Positions 1 through 8,874 of a stretch of DNA of 64,000 bases are shown here, one piece after another (the first letter of the stretch is position 1; every line of letters starts with the position of its first letter). The DNA lies in assembly GCF_007923255.1 (NCBI RefSeq), contig NZ_VOHJ01000012.1, forward strand, positions 20,541-84,540, written 5' to 3'. The translations under genes and the position numbers were made by a program. The stretch is from Vulcaniibacterium thermophilum (GTDB taxonomy: Bacteria > Pseudomonadota > Gammaproteobacteria > Xanthomonadales > Xanthomonadaceae). The notes under the pieces are model-generated. The model was not told the origin of the DNA and ran no database searches. It was given only the letters and a program-made list of their open reading frames with translations.

Positions 1-1018
1 GGTCCTGCAGCAGCTCGGCAGGCGCCATCGAAAGCATCGCACCGGCCGGCGACTGCACGCCCAGGTGTTCGTGCAACGCCGCGGCAAAGCAGAACAGCTC
101 GCCACCCTGCGCGACGTCGTCGTTGTTGCCGACGACCCGCTCCACCAGCGTCGTGCCCGAGCGCGGAAGGCCAACGATGAAGATCGGGACCGGGGCATCG
201 GCATCCGCACGATCGGGCGCGGAGAGCGCGTCCGCCGCCGCCGGAAGGCGGGCGAGCTGGGCGAGGTCCTGGCCGTCGTAGCGGATGCGCGCGCGCTGCA
301 ACCGCATTCCGCTCTCGAGTTCGAAGAACGCCTCGGTACGGCGATCCAGCGCGTCGAGCGTGTTGAACAGCGCGTAGCAGCAGAGCACCTCGTCCATGGG
401 GTTGCCGGCGTTGACCAGCGCCTCGCGGAGCTGCCGCACGCGGGCTTCGCCGCCGGCCGCGCCCTCGAAGGTGCTCAGCGACCAGAGCGCCTTGGCGAAG
501 TGGGGGAACTTGCCGATCAGGGTGTGGAATCGCTCGCGGGCGGCGTCGGTTTCGCCGCAGTAGAGCAGGCCCTGCGCCTCGTTGTAACGATAGGTGGCGC
601 TGCCCGGCGCGGCCGCCGCGGCGCGCGCGAACCAGGGCTGCGCACGTTCGTGCTCGCCGGTCAGCGAGAACACCGAGCCGATAGTGTTGGCGATGCGCGC
701 CTCGACGCGCTCCGGCGCGATGCTGCGAAGCGGCGCGAGCGTTCCGATCGCATCGCCCCACAGGCCGTAGTTCACCTGCATCTGCGCCAGGTGCGCGCGG
801 TAGAGCAGGTTGTTCGGCTCGAGCGCGACCGCCTCCTTCGCCGACGCCACCGCAGTGAGCGCCTGGCCGAGGCCGCTCTCGGTCCCGCTGCGATGGAACC
901 ACCCTTCCGCATAGCGCGGGTACTGTGCGGTCAATGTGCGGTAGGCGTCGAGCGACTGCGCGACCTGGCGCTGCTCCATCAACTTTCGTGCCGTCTGCAG
1001 CAGGGCGACTGCGCTCAT
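1..1018 (-). CDS. TPR-repeat sulfotransferase, C-terminus outside the window
   Basis: The reading frame starts at the ATG complementary to 1016-1018 and is still open at base 1, so about 339 residues are visible and the C-terminus is missing. The first roughly 250 residues are alanine-rich helical repeats of TPR character. They are followed near residue 290 by IFIVGLPRSGTTLVERVV, the 5'-phosphosulfate-binding loop of PAPS-dependent sulfotransferases. Family knowledge: TPR-sulfotransferase fusions are common in Xanthomonadaceae, and their acceptors are mostly unknown. There is no signal peptide, so the protein is probably cytoplasmic. The gene lies downstream of the terminator of the next receptor gene and is probably transcribed separately. 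The substrate cannot be inferred. Confidence 0.85.
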   Translation of the reverse strand, partial: MSAVALLQTARKLMEQRQVAQSLDAYRTLTAQYPRYAEGWFHRSGTESGLGQALTAVASAKEAVALEPNNLLYRAHLAQMQVNYGLWGDAIGTLAPLRSIAPERVEARIANTIGSVFSLTGEHERAQPWFARAAAAAPGSATYRYNEAQGLLYCGETDAARERFHTLIGKFPHFAKALWSLSTFEGAAGGEARVRQLREALVNAGNPMDEVLCCYALFNTLDALDRRTEAFFELESGMRLQRARIRYDGQDLAQLARLPAAADALSAPDRADADAPVPIFIVGLPRSGTTLVERVVGNNDDVAQGGELFCFAAALHEHLGVQSPAGAMLSMAPAELLQD

Positions 1019-1080
1019 TCGTCACTCTCTCCGGGGCTGCAAGCCTAGCAAAACGCGGCGTCCGGCCAGGAGGCCGTGTC

Positions 1081-1110
1081 AAAAAACGAAGGCCCCTTGC
1101 GGGGCCTTCG
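1081..1110 (-). terminator. Rho-independent terminator of the first TonB receptor
   Basis: A perfect 10-bp stem (1087-1096 with 1101-1110) closes a TTGC loop. On the minus strand it is followed by six T residues (complement of 1081-1086). It begins 20 bases after the receptor stop codon. Confidence 0.9.
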
Positions 1111-1129
1111 TCGACACGCCAGCGCAGGA

Positions 1130-4084
1130 TCAGAACTTCTGGTCGTAGCGCAGGTAGTAGAACTGCCCGGGCAGCTCGTACTGCGGGTCGAAGCTGTTGG
1201 CGAAGGCCTGGTACGACACCGGCGGATCCTCGTCGAACAGGTTGTTGACGCCGAGGGCGACGCGGGCGTTCCAGGGCAGCTTCACGCCGACCTGGGCGTC
1301 CCAGTACATCGTCGCTTCGAGCGTGTTCTCGATCCGGCGGACGGGCGAGCCGGTGAAGTCCTCGCTCGGCACGTTCGGATCCGAACACAGGTTCTCGAAC
1401 TCCGGCGTCTGCGTGTACAGCGCGACCACCGCCACGCCGCTGCAATCCTCGTCGAGCGCCGAGTACCAGCGGCCCTTGAGCGAGGCATCCCAGTCGCCGC
1501 GCTCCCAGTTCACGCTCAGGTTCGAACGCAGGCGCCACACCGGGAAGTTGGTGCTGTAGTTGCCCACGCGCGAGACCGGGGCGGAGGCGTCGGAGATGCG
1601 GGTCTCGTACTTGCTGATGTACGCGTTATCCCAGTTGACCGAGAACTTGCCGAAGCCGGTTTCGAAGGTGTAGTCGACGGTGAAGTCGTAGCCTTCGATG
1701 TCGGCGCTACCCTGGTTGGTCAGGGTGGCGTTCACGTCGGCCACGTCGCCGGTGGTCGGGTCGCGGGTGATCAGCGAGCACGCGAACGCGTCGCGCTCGG
1801 TCGGCAGCGCCAGATAGCAGTCGTCGATCGCCTGCTGGATGCCGATCGCCTGGATCGGATCCTCGATCTCGATCTTCCACCAGTCGAGGCTCATGCTCAG
1901 GCCCGGCGCGAAACCGGGGCTCCAGACCAGGCCCAACGTGCGCGAGGTCGAGGTCTCCGGCTGCAGGTTCGGGTTGCCGCCGACCGTGGTGCGGATCTGC
2001 GGGTTGGGCTGCGAGTAGTTGGCCGGAACGCCGTCGGCGACGCAGTTGGCGGTGACGGCCGCGAGGGCGGCCGAACTCAACTGGCCGGTCGCGGCCGCCG
2101 CGTACAGGTTGATCGCGTCGCAGGGATCGTACAGGGTCGGGAAGTTGTCGGCGGTACCGGCGAACAGCTCGTTGATCGACGGCGCGCGGAAGCCCTTGCT
2201 CCAGTTACCGCGGACCAGCAGGTCCTCGAACGGCTTCCACTTGAAGCCGAACTTCGGGTTCATGGTGTCGCCGAAGGTCGAGTAATCCGAGTAGCGCGCG
2301 GCCACCGAGAACTCGAGGAGATCGGCGCCGGCCACGTCCTTCAGCAGCGGGATGCTGAGCTCGGCGAAGAACTCGTCCACGGTGTAGCCGCCCGCGGTGG
2401 ACGTCGACTGGCTGCCCGAAGTCAGGCCCGACGACGCCAGCGCGTCCGGATTGAACGAGCCGTTGACTTCGCGATGCTCGTAGCCGGTCGCGAAGGCCAG
2501 CATGCCGCCGGGCAGCTCGGCGATTTCGCCCGACAGGTTGGCGAAGTACGACTTCTGCTCGTCGTAGATCGTGGCGTGGTCAACGTAGTTGATGTAATTC
2601 ACCATCTCCCGCGTCATGTCCTCGGCATTGCCCATGACATTGAGCGGGACGCACCCTTCGATGATGGTGGTCGGGTCGCCCGGCGTGCGCACGCACACCG
2701 GCACGCCGTTGACGATCATCGACGGGCCCACCGCATCGCGCACGCGCGCGAGGTTCTGCAGGCCGTAGGTGACATCGGTCTCGTTGTTGTCGGTGTAGCT
2801 CGTGCCGACATCCCAAGCGAAGTACTTCTCGCCGAGCTCGAAGCTGCCTTCGATCGCGCCGGCGAAGCGGAACGTGTCGACGTCCTGGTGGAAGCGGCGG
2901 GGCGCGAAGCTCGGCATGCGGATCTGGACACGGGTGATGTCCACGCCGAACGGGTTGTAGATGCTGTCCGCCGACAGGTTGAACGTGTACGACAGCGAGG
3001 TCGGCGCGTTGAAGCCGGGCGGCAGCGTCTCGCCGAAGCTCAGCGGCTGGGGCGCGAGGTACTGCTCGGAGCGGCGTTCGTTGTACATCACCTCGGCCTT
3101 GACCGCGATCGAGTCGGTCAGATCGAAGCGCGCCTGGCCGAAGATGCCGATGCGTTCCTGCGGGGTGGAGAGGTAGTTCTCGGGCGCGAAGTTGAAGCCG
3201 TCCGAAGTGATACTGAACGCCCGGAACTGCGAGACGACCGACGGATCGCACACCTGGTTGTTCGGGCAGCCGGCCGCGCCGGGAATCAGCGTGAACTGAC
3301 CGGGGCCCTGCGTCGGGTAGTCGAAGCGGCCGAAGCGGCTGGTCGAGGAGGCGCCGGCGAGCACGTTGGTGCCCGGCAGGCCGAACGCCGGCACCGCCGA
3401 GATCTCACGGTCGCCGGCGAACACCGGCTCCTGCTTGACGTAGTTGGCGCCCAGCATCGCGTTGAAGCGGTCCGAGCCGCCGCCGACGATGAAGTCGTAC
3501 GCCTGCTGCGTGCCGTCGCCTTCGTTGGTGGTGCCGATGAACGCCGAGGCCGAGGCGCCTTCGAAGTTCTGGCGCGTGATGATGTTGACCACGCCCGCGA
3601 TCGCATCCGAGCCGTAGATCGCCGAGGCGCCGTCCTTCAGGACTTCGATGCGCTCGACCGCGGCGATCGGGATCGTGTTGAGGTCGACCGCACCGCCCAG
3701 GCCGGTCACCCAGCGCCGGCCGTTGACCAGCACCAGGGTGCGGTTCGAGCCGAGGTTGCGCAGGTCGATCTGGGTCTGGCCGTTGCCGCCGTTGTTGAAC
3801 GTCGTGTTGAGCGCGGCACCGCTGGTGGAAATCTGCTGCAGCACGTCGCCGACGGAGGTCACGCCGGTGCTCTCGATCGCCTGGCGGTCGAGGCTCAGGA
3901 TCGGCTGCGAGGTCTCGGTGTCGACACGCTTGATGCGCGAACCCGTCACTTCCACGCGGTCGAGGGTGGCCGGATCCTCCTGCGCTTCCTGCGCAAGGGC
4001 CAGGCCCGTGCCCGCCACCGTGGTGGCGCCCACGGCGAGCGCGAAGGTAATCGCGTCCCGTAGCTTGCTGGTCTTGTACGTCAT
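1130..4084 (-). CDS. TonB-dependent outer-membrane receptor (large, paralog 1)
   Basis: This 984-residue protein starts MTYKTSKLRDAITFALAVG, a signal peptide cut near LALA-QE around residue 30. The TonB-box/plug entry TLDRVEVTGSRIKR follows at about residues 40-53, then the plug motifs ILVNGRR-like and IYGSDAIAGVVNIITR, and a long beta-barrel ending in the aromatic FYYLRYDQKF typical of outer-membrane porters. I chose the ATG at 4084 because GGAGAGAGA precedes it directly; an in-frame ATG at 4141 has no such site. It would import an unknown ligand using TonB-ExbBD energy. The size (about 1000 residues) matches the oligosaccharide/peptide-type receptors expanded in Xanthomonadaceae rather than siderophore receptors. 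It is a paralog of the next gene upstream, with the same N-terminal LRDAI motif. Confidence 0.93.
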   Translation of the reverse strand: MTYKTSKLRDAITFALAVGATTVAGTGLALAQEAQEDPATLDRVEVTGSRIKRVDTETSQPILSLDRQAIESTGVTSVGDVLQQISTSGAALNTTFNNGGNGQTQIDLRNLGSNRTLVLVNGRRWVTGLGGAVDLNTIPIAAVERIEVLKDGASAIYGSDAIAGVVNIITRQNFEGASASAFIGTTNEGDGTQQAYDFIVGGGSDRFNAMLGANYVKQEPVFAGDREISAVPAFGLPGTNVLAGASSTSRFGRFDYPTQGPGQFTLIPGAAGCPNNQVCDPSVVSQFRAFSITSDGFNFAPENYLSTPQERIGIFGQARFDLTDSIAVKAEVMYNERRSEQYLAPQPLSFGETLPPGFNAPTSLSYTFNLSADSIYNPFGVDITRVQIRMPSFAPRRFHQDVDTFRFAGAIEGSFELGEKYFAWDVGTSYTDNNETDVTYGLQNLARVRDAVGPSMIVNGVPVCVRTPGDPTTIIEGCVPLNVMGNAEDMTREMVNYINYVDHATIYDEQKSYFANLSGEIAELPGGMLAFATGYEHREVNGSFNPDALASSGLTSGSQSTSTAGGYTVDEFFAELSIPLLKDVAGADLLEFSVAARYSDYSTFGDTMNPKFGFKWKPFEDLLVRGNWSKGFRAPSINELFAGTADNFPTLYDPCDAINLYAAAATGQLSSAALAAVTANCVADGVPANYSQPNPQIRTTVGGNPNLQPETSTSRTLGLVWSPGFAPGLSMSLDWWKIEIEDPIQAIGIQQAIDDCYLALPTERDAFACSLITRDPTTGDVADVNATLTNQGSADIEGYDFTVDYTFETGFGKFSVNWDNAYISKYETRISDASAPVSRVGNYSTNFPVWRLRSNLSVNWERGDWDASLKGRWYSALDEDCSGVAVVALYTQTPEFENLCSDPNVPSEDFTGSPVRRIENTLEATMYWDAQVGVKLPWNARVALGVNNLFDEDPPVSYQAFANSFDPQYELPGQFYYLRYDQKF

Positions 4085-4172
4085 CTCTCTCTCCAAGTGG
4101 GTGGTCTTGGTAGTCCCATGGGAACCTCGCCGGAAACGCAAACGGTCGCGCCAAAGTCAGCAAGGTGGCCCG

Positions 4173-4212
4173 ATAGTACCCCCCTTCGGGTCGAGAATTA
4201 AAGTGGCGTTAA
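4173..4212 (-). promoter_or_regulatory. Putative promoter/operator of TonB receptor 1
   Basis: On the minus strand TTAACGCCACTTTAAT (4212-4197) precedes TACTAT (4178-4173). Reading TTTAAT as -35 and TACTAT as -10 gives an 18-bp spacer. The same 16-base block with one change lies before receptor 2. The remaining intergenic DNA between the receptors (4213-4359) shows no gene. Confidence 0.55.
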
Positions 4213-4359
4213 GTGGGACGGCCGGGCCAGGCGAAGCCACGCCGACGCCGCGCGGAGCCAGCGCAGCGGCCGGCAGAAGGTGCCCGAACGCTCTCTTTCG
4301 TTGTCGTGCGGCAGGCGTGCTCCTGGGTTCCGCGAACGCGCACCAGGCATCGCCTCGCC

Positions 4360-4387
4360 AAAAAAGACGGCCCCTTGCGGGGCCGTC
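4360..4387 (-). terminator. Rho-independent terminator of the second TonB receptor
   Basis: A 9-bp perfect stem (4366-4374 with 4379-4387) closes a TTGC loop, with six T residues on the minus strand (complement of 4360-4365). Loop and upper stem (CCCC-TTGC-GGGG) are identical to the terminator of receptor 1. Confidence 0.9.
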
Positions 4388-4410
4388 GAAACAGGCGGAA
4401 CTGTCGTCGA

Positions 4411-7400
4411 TCAGAAGCGCTGCGTGTACTTGAGGTACCAGAAGCGACCGATGTCGAAGCCGCCGTAGTAGGACACGTTGGCGCTCGGTTGGGTGTACAT
4501 CACCGGACCGATCTTCTCGAACACGTTGTTCGCACCGACGGCGATCGTCGCGTTCCAGGGGGCTTCCCAACGGAACTGCACGTCGTTGAAGGTGTTCGAA
4601 CCCACGCTGCGACGGCGGGTCAGCTGGCTCGTGGTGCCGGTAAGGGCGCCGTTGGGCTTGAAGCCGATGTCGTCGCACTCGAGGTGATCCACCGTGACCG
4701 GCTGCACACCCAGGTTGGCGTTCGCGGCGGAGGTCGGCGTGAAGTAGGTGCAGCTCTCCTTCATGCCCGAGTAGTAGCGAGCGATCCAGCTGACGCCGAA
4801 CGAGCCCATCTGCCAGGAGACGTTGAGGTTCGAGCGCAGGCGGAACGTCGTCGACGCGGAGCCCGCGAGGCCGACGTTGGAGAGCGGACGCTGTGGCGCC
4901 GTCGCCGTCACCAGGTAGTCGCGGACGGTGTAGGTGCTGTTCGACGCGATCATGAAGTCGCCGAACCGCTCCGTCTTCAGGCGGTAGGTGACGTCGAAGT
5001 CGAAGCCTTCTGCCTTGCGGAAACCGGCGTTGATGCCGGCGAACTGGAGGAAGTTGACGTTGCCGCGCACCGGGTCACGCGTGAAGATGTTGGGCGTGCA
5101 ACGCGCCGCGACACCCAGCACGTAGCAGTCGTTGAGGATCTGCGTCGGGCTGTCGGCGACGATGGTGTCGGCGATGCGGATCTTCCACCAGTCGAGCGCG
5201 ACGCCGAGACCCTCGACGAAGTCGGGGCTCCACACGAAGCCGATCGTCTGGGACTTGGAGATTTCCGGCTGCAGGTTCGGATTCGAGCCCGAAGTGAACG
5301 GAACCGGCGTCTGCGAGTTCGGCGCGCCCGCGTTCGCGCCGCCTTGGGCCAGCTGACGGTAGGTCGCCGCCAGCGCGCCCAGCGCACCGTTGCCACCCAC
5401 GCCGTTGGTGCAGTTGGCACGGGTGGTCGGGTTGTTGGCCGAGCTGCCGAACGAGGTGTCGCAGGGGTCGGTGAAGAACGAGAAGGTCTGCGAGCCGCCG
5501 CCGTACAGGTCGGCGATCGTCGGCGCGCGGAAGCCGTCGGCATAGGTGGCGCGCAGCATCAGCGAATCGATCGGCTTCCACTTCAGCGCGAACTTGTTGT
5601 TCACCGTCTCGCCGAAGGTGTCGTAGTCGGAGAAGCGGCTGGCCACGTTCAGCGACAGCTCCTGGGCGAACGGCAGATCCGCGAGGATCGGGATCTGGAA
5701 CTCGACGTACGCCTCATCGACGCTGTACGAGCCACGGGTCGGCAGCGACGCCAGGTTGGTGGACTGACCGGCGACGGCCAGCGCGTCCGGCGTGAAGCCG
5801 CCCTCTTCCTTACGGTTCTCGAGGCCGAAGGCGAAGCCCAGGTCGCCCGCCGGCAGGGTGGCGAGGATGCCGGCGATGTTCGCCGAGATGACCGTGGTTT
5901 CCGTTTCGCCGGTCGCCTTCTCCGCCTGGAACAGGTAGTTCCGCAGCGCCGCGTTGTCGGTCAGGCCGCCTTCGCCGGCGCGGCCGGCAGGCAGGAACGG
6001 ATTGAACGGCACGCAGGCGTCGAACGAGAGGGGATTGGCGGCGGTTCCGCACTGCACGCGGCCCTGCGCGTTGAGGAACGACGGCCCCATCGCCAGGCGC
6101 AGACGCGGAATGTTGAGGTTGCCGTAGGTTTCCTGGATCAGGCGGTTCTGGTTCCACAGGTAGCTCACATCCCAGTCGAACGTGCGCTCGCCCAGGTCGA
6201 AGCTGCCTTCGAACACACCGGTGAAGCGGTAGGTCGTCAGATCGCTCTCGCTGATACGCGGCACTTCCCAGGTGCGGCGCCACCAGGTGCTGATGTCGGC
6301 TCCGGTGGGATTGAAGTAGCTCTGGCCCGACAGCACGACCGCGCCGCCCTGCGAGGGCGTCGGGGTGGTCGCCTGCATCGGATAGCCGGCGATGCCGCGG
6401 CTGGCCTGACGGTTGCTGTACATCAGGTTGGTGCGGAACCGGATGGCGTCGGTGATGTCGAAGATGCCGTCGACGAAGAGCGACTTCGACTCCAGCGGGT
6501 TACGCAGGTCGGTCTGCTCGTTGGTGTTGGACTTGCCATCGACCGAGCCGGGGATGCACGTACCCGGGCCCGGCGCGGCCGGCGTGTTGGACGGGCAGGA
6601 GCCGGTATTGGTGTTCTGCACGATGTAATCCGCCGGATTGCGCGGATTGCCGCCCGGACGCAGCATCACGCGCGATCCGGTCGGAATGCCCGGGATGCCG
6701 GCAGTCGCCGTGGTCACGAAACCGCCGTACTGGCTCACCGCCGTCCACTGGTCGGTCGGATGGATGTCCGAACGCGGGAACGCCGAGAACGGACGGTCGC
6801 GCGCGAAGACCGGGTCTTCCTTCGTCCACTCGGCCGCCAGCGTCAGCGAACCGCGGTCGCCGCCGAAGCCCATGACGAAGTCGCCGCGGGTGATCGCGCC
6901 GTCGCCTTCGTCGTACTGGCCGTAGTAGGCGCTCGCCTGCGCGCCTTCGTAGTTGGTGCGGGTGATGACGTTGACCACGCCCGCGATGGCGTCGGAGCCG
7001 TAGATCGACGAGGCGCCGTCCTTGAGGACTTCGATACGCTCGACCGCCGAGGCCGGAATGGTCGCCAGATCCGCGAGGCCCGACGTGGTGATGCCCAGGC
7101 GGCGGCCGTTGAGCAGGATCAGGGTGCGCGCAGCACCGAGGTTGCGCAGGCTGATGTAGACGCCGCCGACGGCCTCACCGGCCGAGAGCGGCTGCGCGCG
7201 GGTGATCGGCGGGGTACCGGTCGCGGAGATGTTCTGCAGGATGTCGGCGACCGACTGGAAGCCCTGGCGCTCGATGTCCTGGCGGGTGATGAAGGTGACC
7301 GGCTGGGCGGTTTCGACGTCGACCTGGCGGATGCGGGTACCCGTGACCTCGATGCGGTCGAGGGTCTTCGCTTCCTCCTGATCGCCGGTAGCGCTCTCCT

Positions 7401-7482
7401 GGGCCATGGCGGTACCGGTGAAGGTGCCGACCAGGAGCGCGTACGTGATCGCGTCACGCAGCGGATTGGTCTTGAAGGCCAT
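4411..7482 (-). CDS. TonB-dependent outer-membrane receptor (large, paralog 2)
   Basis: This 1023-residue receptor begins MAFKTNPLRDAITYALLVG, with a signal peptide ending near AMA-QE. KTLDRIEVTGTRIRQVDVET follows, then a plug with LILLNGRRL and IYGSDAIAGVVNVITR, and a barrel ending IGRFWYLKYTQRF. The start is supported by GGAGAGA a few bases upstream. It is paralogous to the downstream receptor but diverges in the extracellular loop region, including several serine/proline/asparagine-rich stretches around residues 290-330, so the ligands probably differ. The gene has its own promoter motif and terminator and so need not be co-transcribed with receptor 1. Ligand unknown; oligosaccharide or peptide import is the family-based guess. 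Confidence 0.93.
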   Translation of the reverse strand: MAFKTNPLRDAITYALLVGTFTGTAMAQESATGDQEEAKTLDRIEVTGTRIRQVDVETAQPVTFITRQDIERQGFQSVADILQNISATGTPPITRAQPLSAGEAVGGVYISLRNLGAARTLILLNGRRLGITTSGLADLATIPASAVERIEVLKDGASSIYGSDAIAGVVNVITRTNYEGAQASAYYGQYDEGDGAITRGDFVMGFGGDRGSLTLAAEWTKEDPVFARDRPFSAFPRSDIHPTDQWTAVSQYGGFVTTATAGIPGIPTGSRVMLRPGGNPRNPADYIVQNTNTGSCPSNTPAAPGPGTCIPGSVDGKSNTNEQTDLRNPLESKSLFVDGIFDITDAIRFRTNLMYSNRQASRGIAGYPMQATTPTPSQGGAVVLSGQSYFNPTGADISTWWRRTWEVPRISESDLTTYRFTGVFEGSFDLGERTFDWDVSYLWNQNRLIQETYGNLNIPRLRLAMGPSFLNAQGRVQCGTAANPLSFDACVPFNPFLPAGRAGEGGLTDNAALRNYLFQAEKATGETETTVISANIAGILATLPAGDLGFAFGLENRKEEGGFTPDALAVAGQSTNLASLPTRGSYSVDEAYVEFQIPILADLPFAQELSLNVASRFSDYDTFGETVNNKFALKWKPIDSLMLRATYADGFRAPTIADLYGGGSQTFSFFTDPCDTSFGSSANNPTTRANCTNGVGGNGALGALAATYRQLAQGGANAGAPNSQTPVPFTSGSNPNLQPEISKSQTIGFVWSPDFVEGLGVALDWWKIRIADTIVADSPTQILNDCYVLGVAARCTPNIFTRDPVRGNVNFLQFAGINAGFRKAEGFDFDVTYRLKTERFGDFMIASNSTYTVRDYLVTATAPQRPLSNVGLAGSASTTFRLRSNLNVSWQMGSFGVSWIARYYSGMKESCTYFTPTSAANANLGVQPVTVDHLECDDIGFKPNGALTGTTSQLTRRRSVGSNTFNDVQFRWEAPWNATIAVGANNVFEKIGPVMYTQPSANVSYYGGFDIGRFWYLKYTQRF

Positions 7483-7566
7483 TTCTCTCTCCGAAAAGTT
7501 TGTATGCCTCTGTGAGCCTCCCCGGTAGCGTCAAAGGAAACGCCAAGTCCGGCAAAGGTGAGGCCG

Positions 7567-7605
7567 ATGGTAGAGGCATCCTGACGGAAATTAAAGTGTC
7601 GTTAA
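7567..7605 (-). promoter_or_regulatory. Putative promoter/operator of TonB receptor 2
   Basis: On the minus strand TTAACGACACTTTAAT (7605-7590) is followed, after a 17-bp spacer from TTTAAT, by TACCAT (7572-7567). It matches the receptor 1 promoter in 15 of 16 bases of the upstream block. The leader is about 75 bases. The rest of the divergent intergenic region (7606-7840) shows no further feature. Confidence 0.55.
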
Positions 7606-7856
7606 GAGATGCGGGCGGGTATGGAACGGCAAGCCGCGGCAACGGGGCGAGCGCGCTGAACGGGGGCGTGCCGATCCGGGTTCGCGCGCATCCGGGCATG
7701 GCTTCGGCGTCCCGGCGCGGTCGGCAGCGCGTAACCTGTAGGCCGCATACGCCGTGCGGCCCATGCCTACCGAGCCTCCGATCCGGTCCGGAGCGGATCG
7801 GAAGGCGGTCGCGGGCCCCCGGGCCGGTCCGGCGTTTCCCCTGGTATGGAGTCGCG

Positions 7857-8837
7857 ATGTCCCCCTTGGCCGACCGACACGGTCGCACCTTCCCCTATCT
7901 GCGGTTGTCGCTGACGGAGGCCTGCAACTTCCGTTGCGGCTATTGCCTGCCGGACGGCTGGCGCGCCGAGGGCGGGGCGGGCTTTCTGACGCTGGAGGAA
8001 ATCCGCCGGCTGGTGGGCGCGTTCGCGGCCGCGGGCATGTGGAAGATCCGGCTGACCGGCGGCGAGCCGACCCTGCGACGCGATCTGACCGACATCATCG
8101 CGACCGTCGCCGCCACGCCGGGCGTGCGCCGGGTGGCGATGACCACCAACGGCGCGTTGCTGGCGCGGCACCTGCCGCGCTGGCAGGCGGCCGGGTTGAC
8201 CGCGCTCAACGTCAGCATCGACAGCCTCGACGCCGGGCGCTTCCGGCGCATCACCGGACACGACCGCCATGGCGAGCTGCTGGAAGGCATCGAGCGGGCG
8301 CTCGCGGCGGGGCTGGAGTCGCTGAAGCTCAATGCGGTGCTGCTGCGCGGGCTGAACGACGACGAGCTGCCGGCGTGGCTGGACTACGTGCGCACGCGCG
8401 CGCTGTCGGTGCGCTTCATCGAGCTGATGCGCACGGGCGACAACGGCGACTGTTTCGACCGCCATCACCTGCGCATCGACCTGTGGGAGGAGCAATTGCG
8501 CGAGGCCGGCTGGACGCTGCGTCCGCGCGTGCCGGGCGCCGGTCCCGCGCGCGAGTACGCGCATCCAGAGTACGCCGGCACCATCGGCCTGATCGCGCCC
8601 TACGGCCGGGATTTCTGCGCCGGCTGCAACCGCTTGCGCGTCACCGCGCGCGGCGAACTGCGGCTGTGCCTGTTCGGCGAATTCGGGGTCTCCCTGCGTC
8701 CGCTGCTGCAGGCCGACGACCAGCGCGAGGCGCTGATCGGGCGTGTGCAGGAGCTGCTCGCCGGCAAGGCGGCGAGCCATGCGCTGCACGCGGGGCGCAC
8801 CGGGCTCACGCCGCATCTGGCGTCGATCGGGGGCTGA
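7857..8837 (+). CDS. moaA: GTP 3',8-cyclase (molybdenum cofactor biosynthesis)
   Basis: This 326-residue radical-SAM enzyme catalyses the first step of molybdopterin synthesis: rearrangement of GTP to 3',8-cyclo-GTP, which MoaC then converts to cPMP. The SAM cluster motif CX3CX2C is at C23, C27 and C30 (CNFRCGYC). The second, substrate-binding [4Fe-4S] cluster is at C254, C257 and C271 (FCAGCNRLRV...LC). The protein ends in the Gly-Gly tail required by the family (SIGG). The start at 7857 gives the normal family length; the frame is open further upstream but that stretch has no homology features. A TATGGA element lies 6 bases before the ATG. It is the first gene of a moaA-moeA-moaD-moaE operon. 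No moaC or mobA lies in this window. Confidence 0.96.
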   Translation: MSPLADRHGRTFPYLRLSLTEACNFRCGYCLPDGWRAEGGAGFLTLEEIRRLVGAFAAAGMWKIRLTGGEPTLRRDLTDIIATVAATPGVRRVAMTTNGALLARHLPRWQAAGLTALNVSIDSLDAGRFRRITGHDRHGELLEGIERALAAGLESLKLNAVLLRGLNDDELPAWLDYVRTRALSVRFIELMRTGDNGDCFDRHHLRIDLWEEQLREAGWTLRPRVPGAGPAREYAHPEYAGTIGLIAPYGRDFCAGCNRLRVTARGELRLCLFGEFGVSLRPLLQADDQREALIGRVQELLAGKAASHALHAGRTGLTPHLASIGG

Positions 8838-8874
8838 GATGGGCGATGCCGCGGCGACGGGTCGGGAGGCCCGC

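Noticed and set aside
1076..4063. 995-codon plus-strand reading frame opposite TonB receptor 1
   Set aside because: It is an antisense shadow: Arg/Val/Ala/Gly-rich with no domain, while the minus strand encodes a complete receptor with signal peptide and terminator. The same applies to long frames opposite the second receptor, aspS, kup, nupC and recQ.
4157..4350. Possible small gene between the two TonB receptors
   Set aside because: Open frames exist on both strands, as expected at high GC, but none has a start signal or family-like composition.
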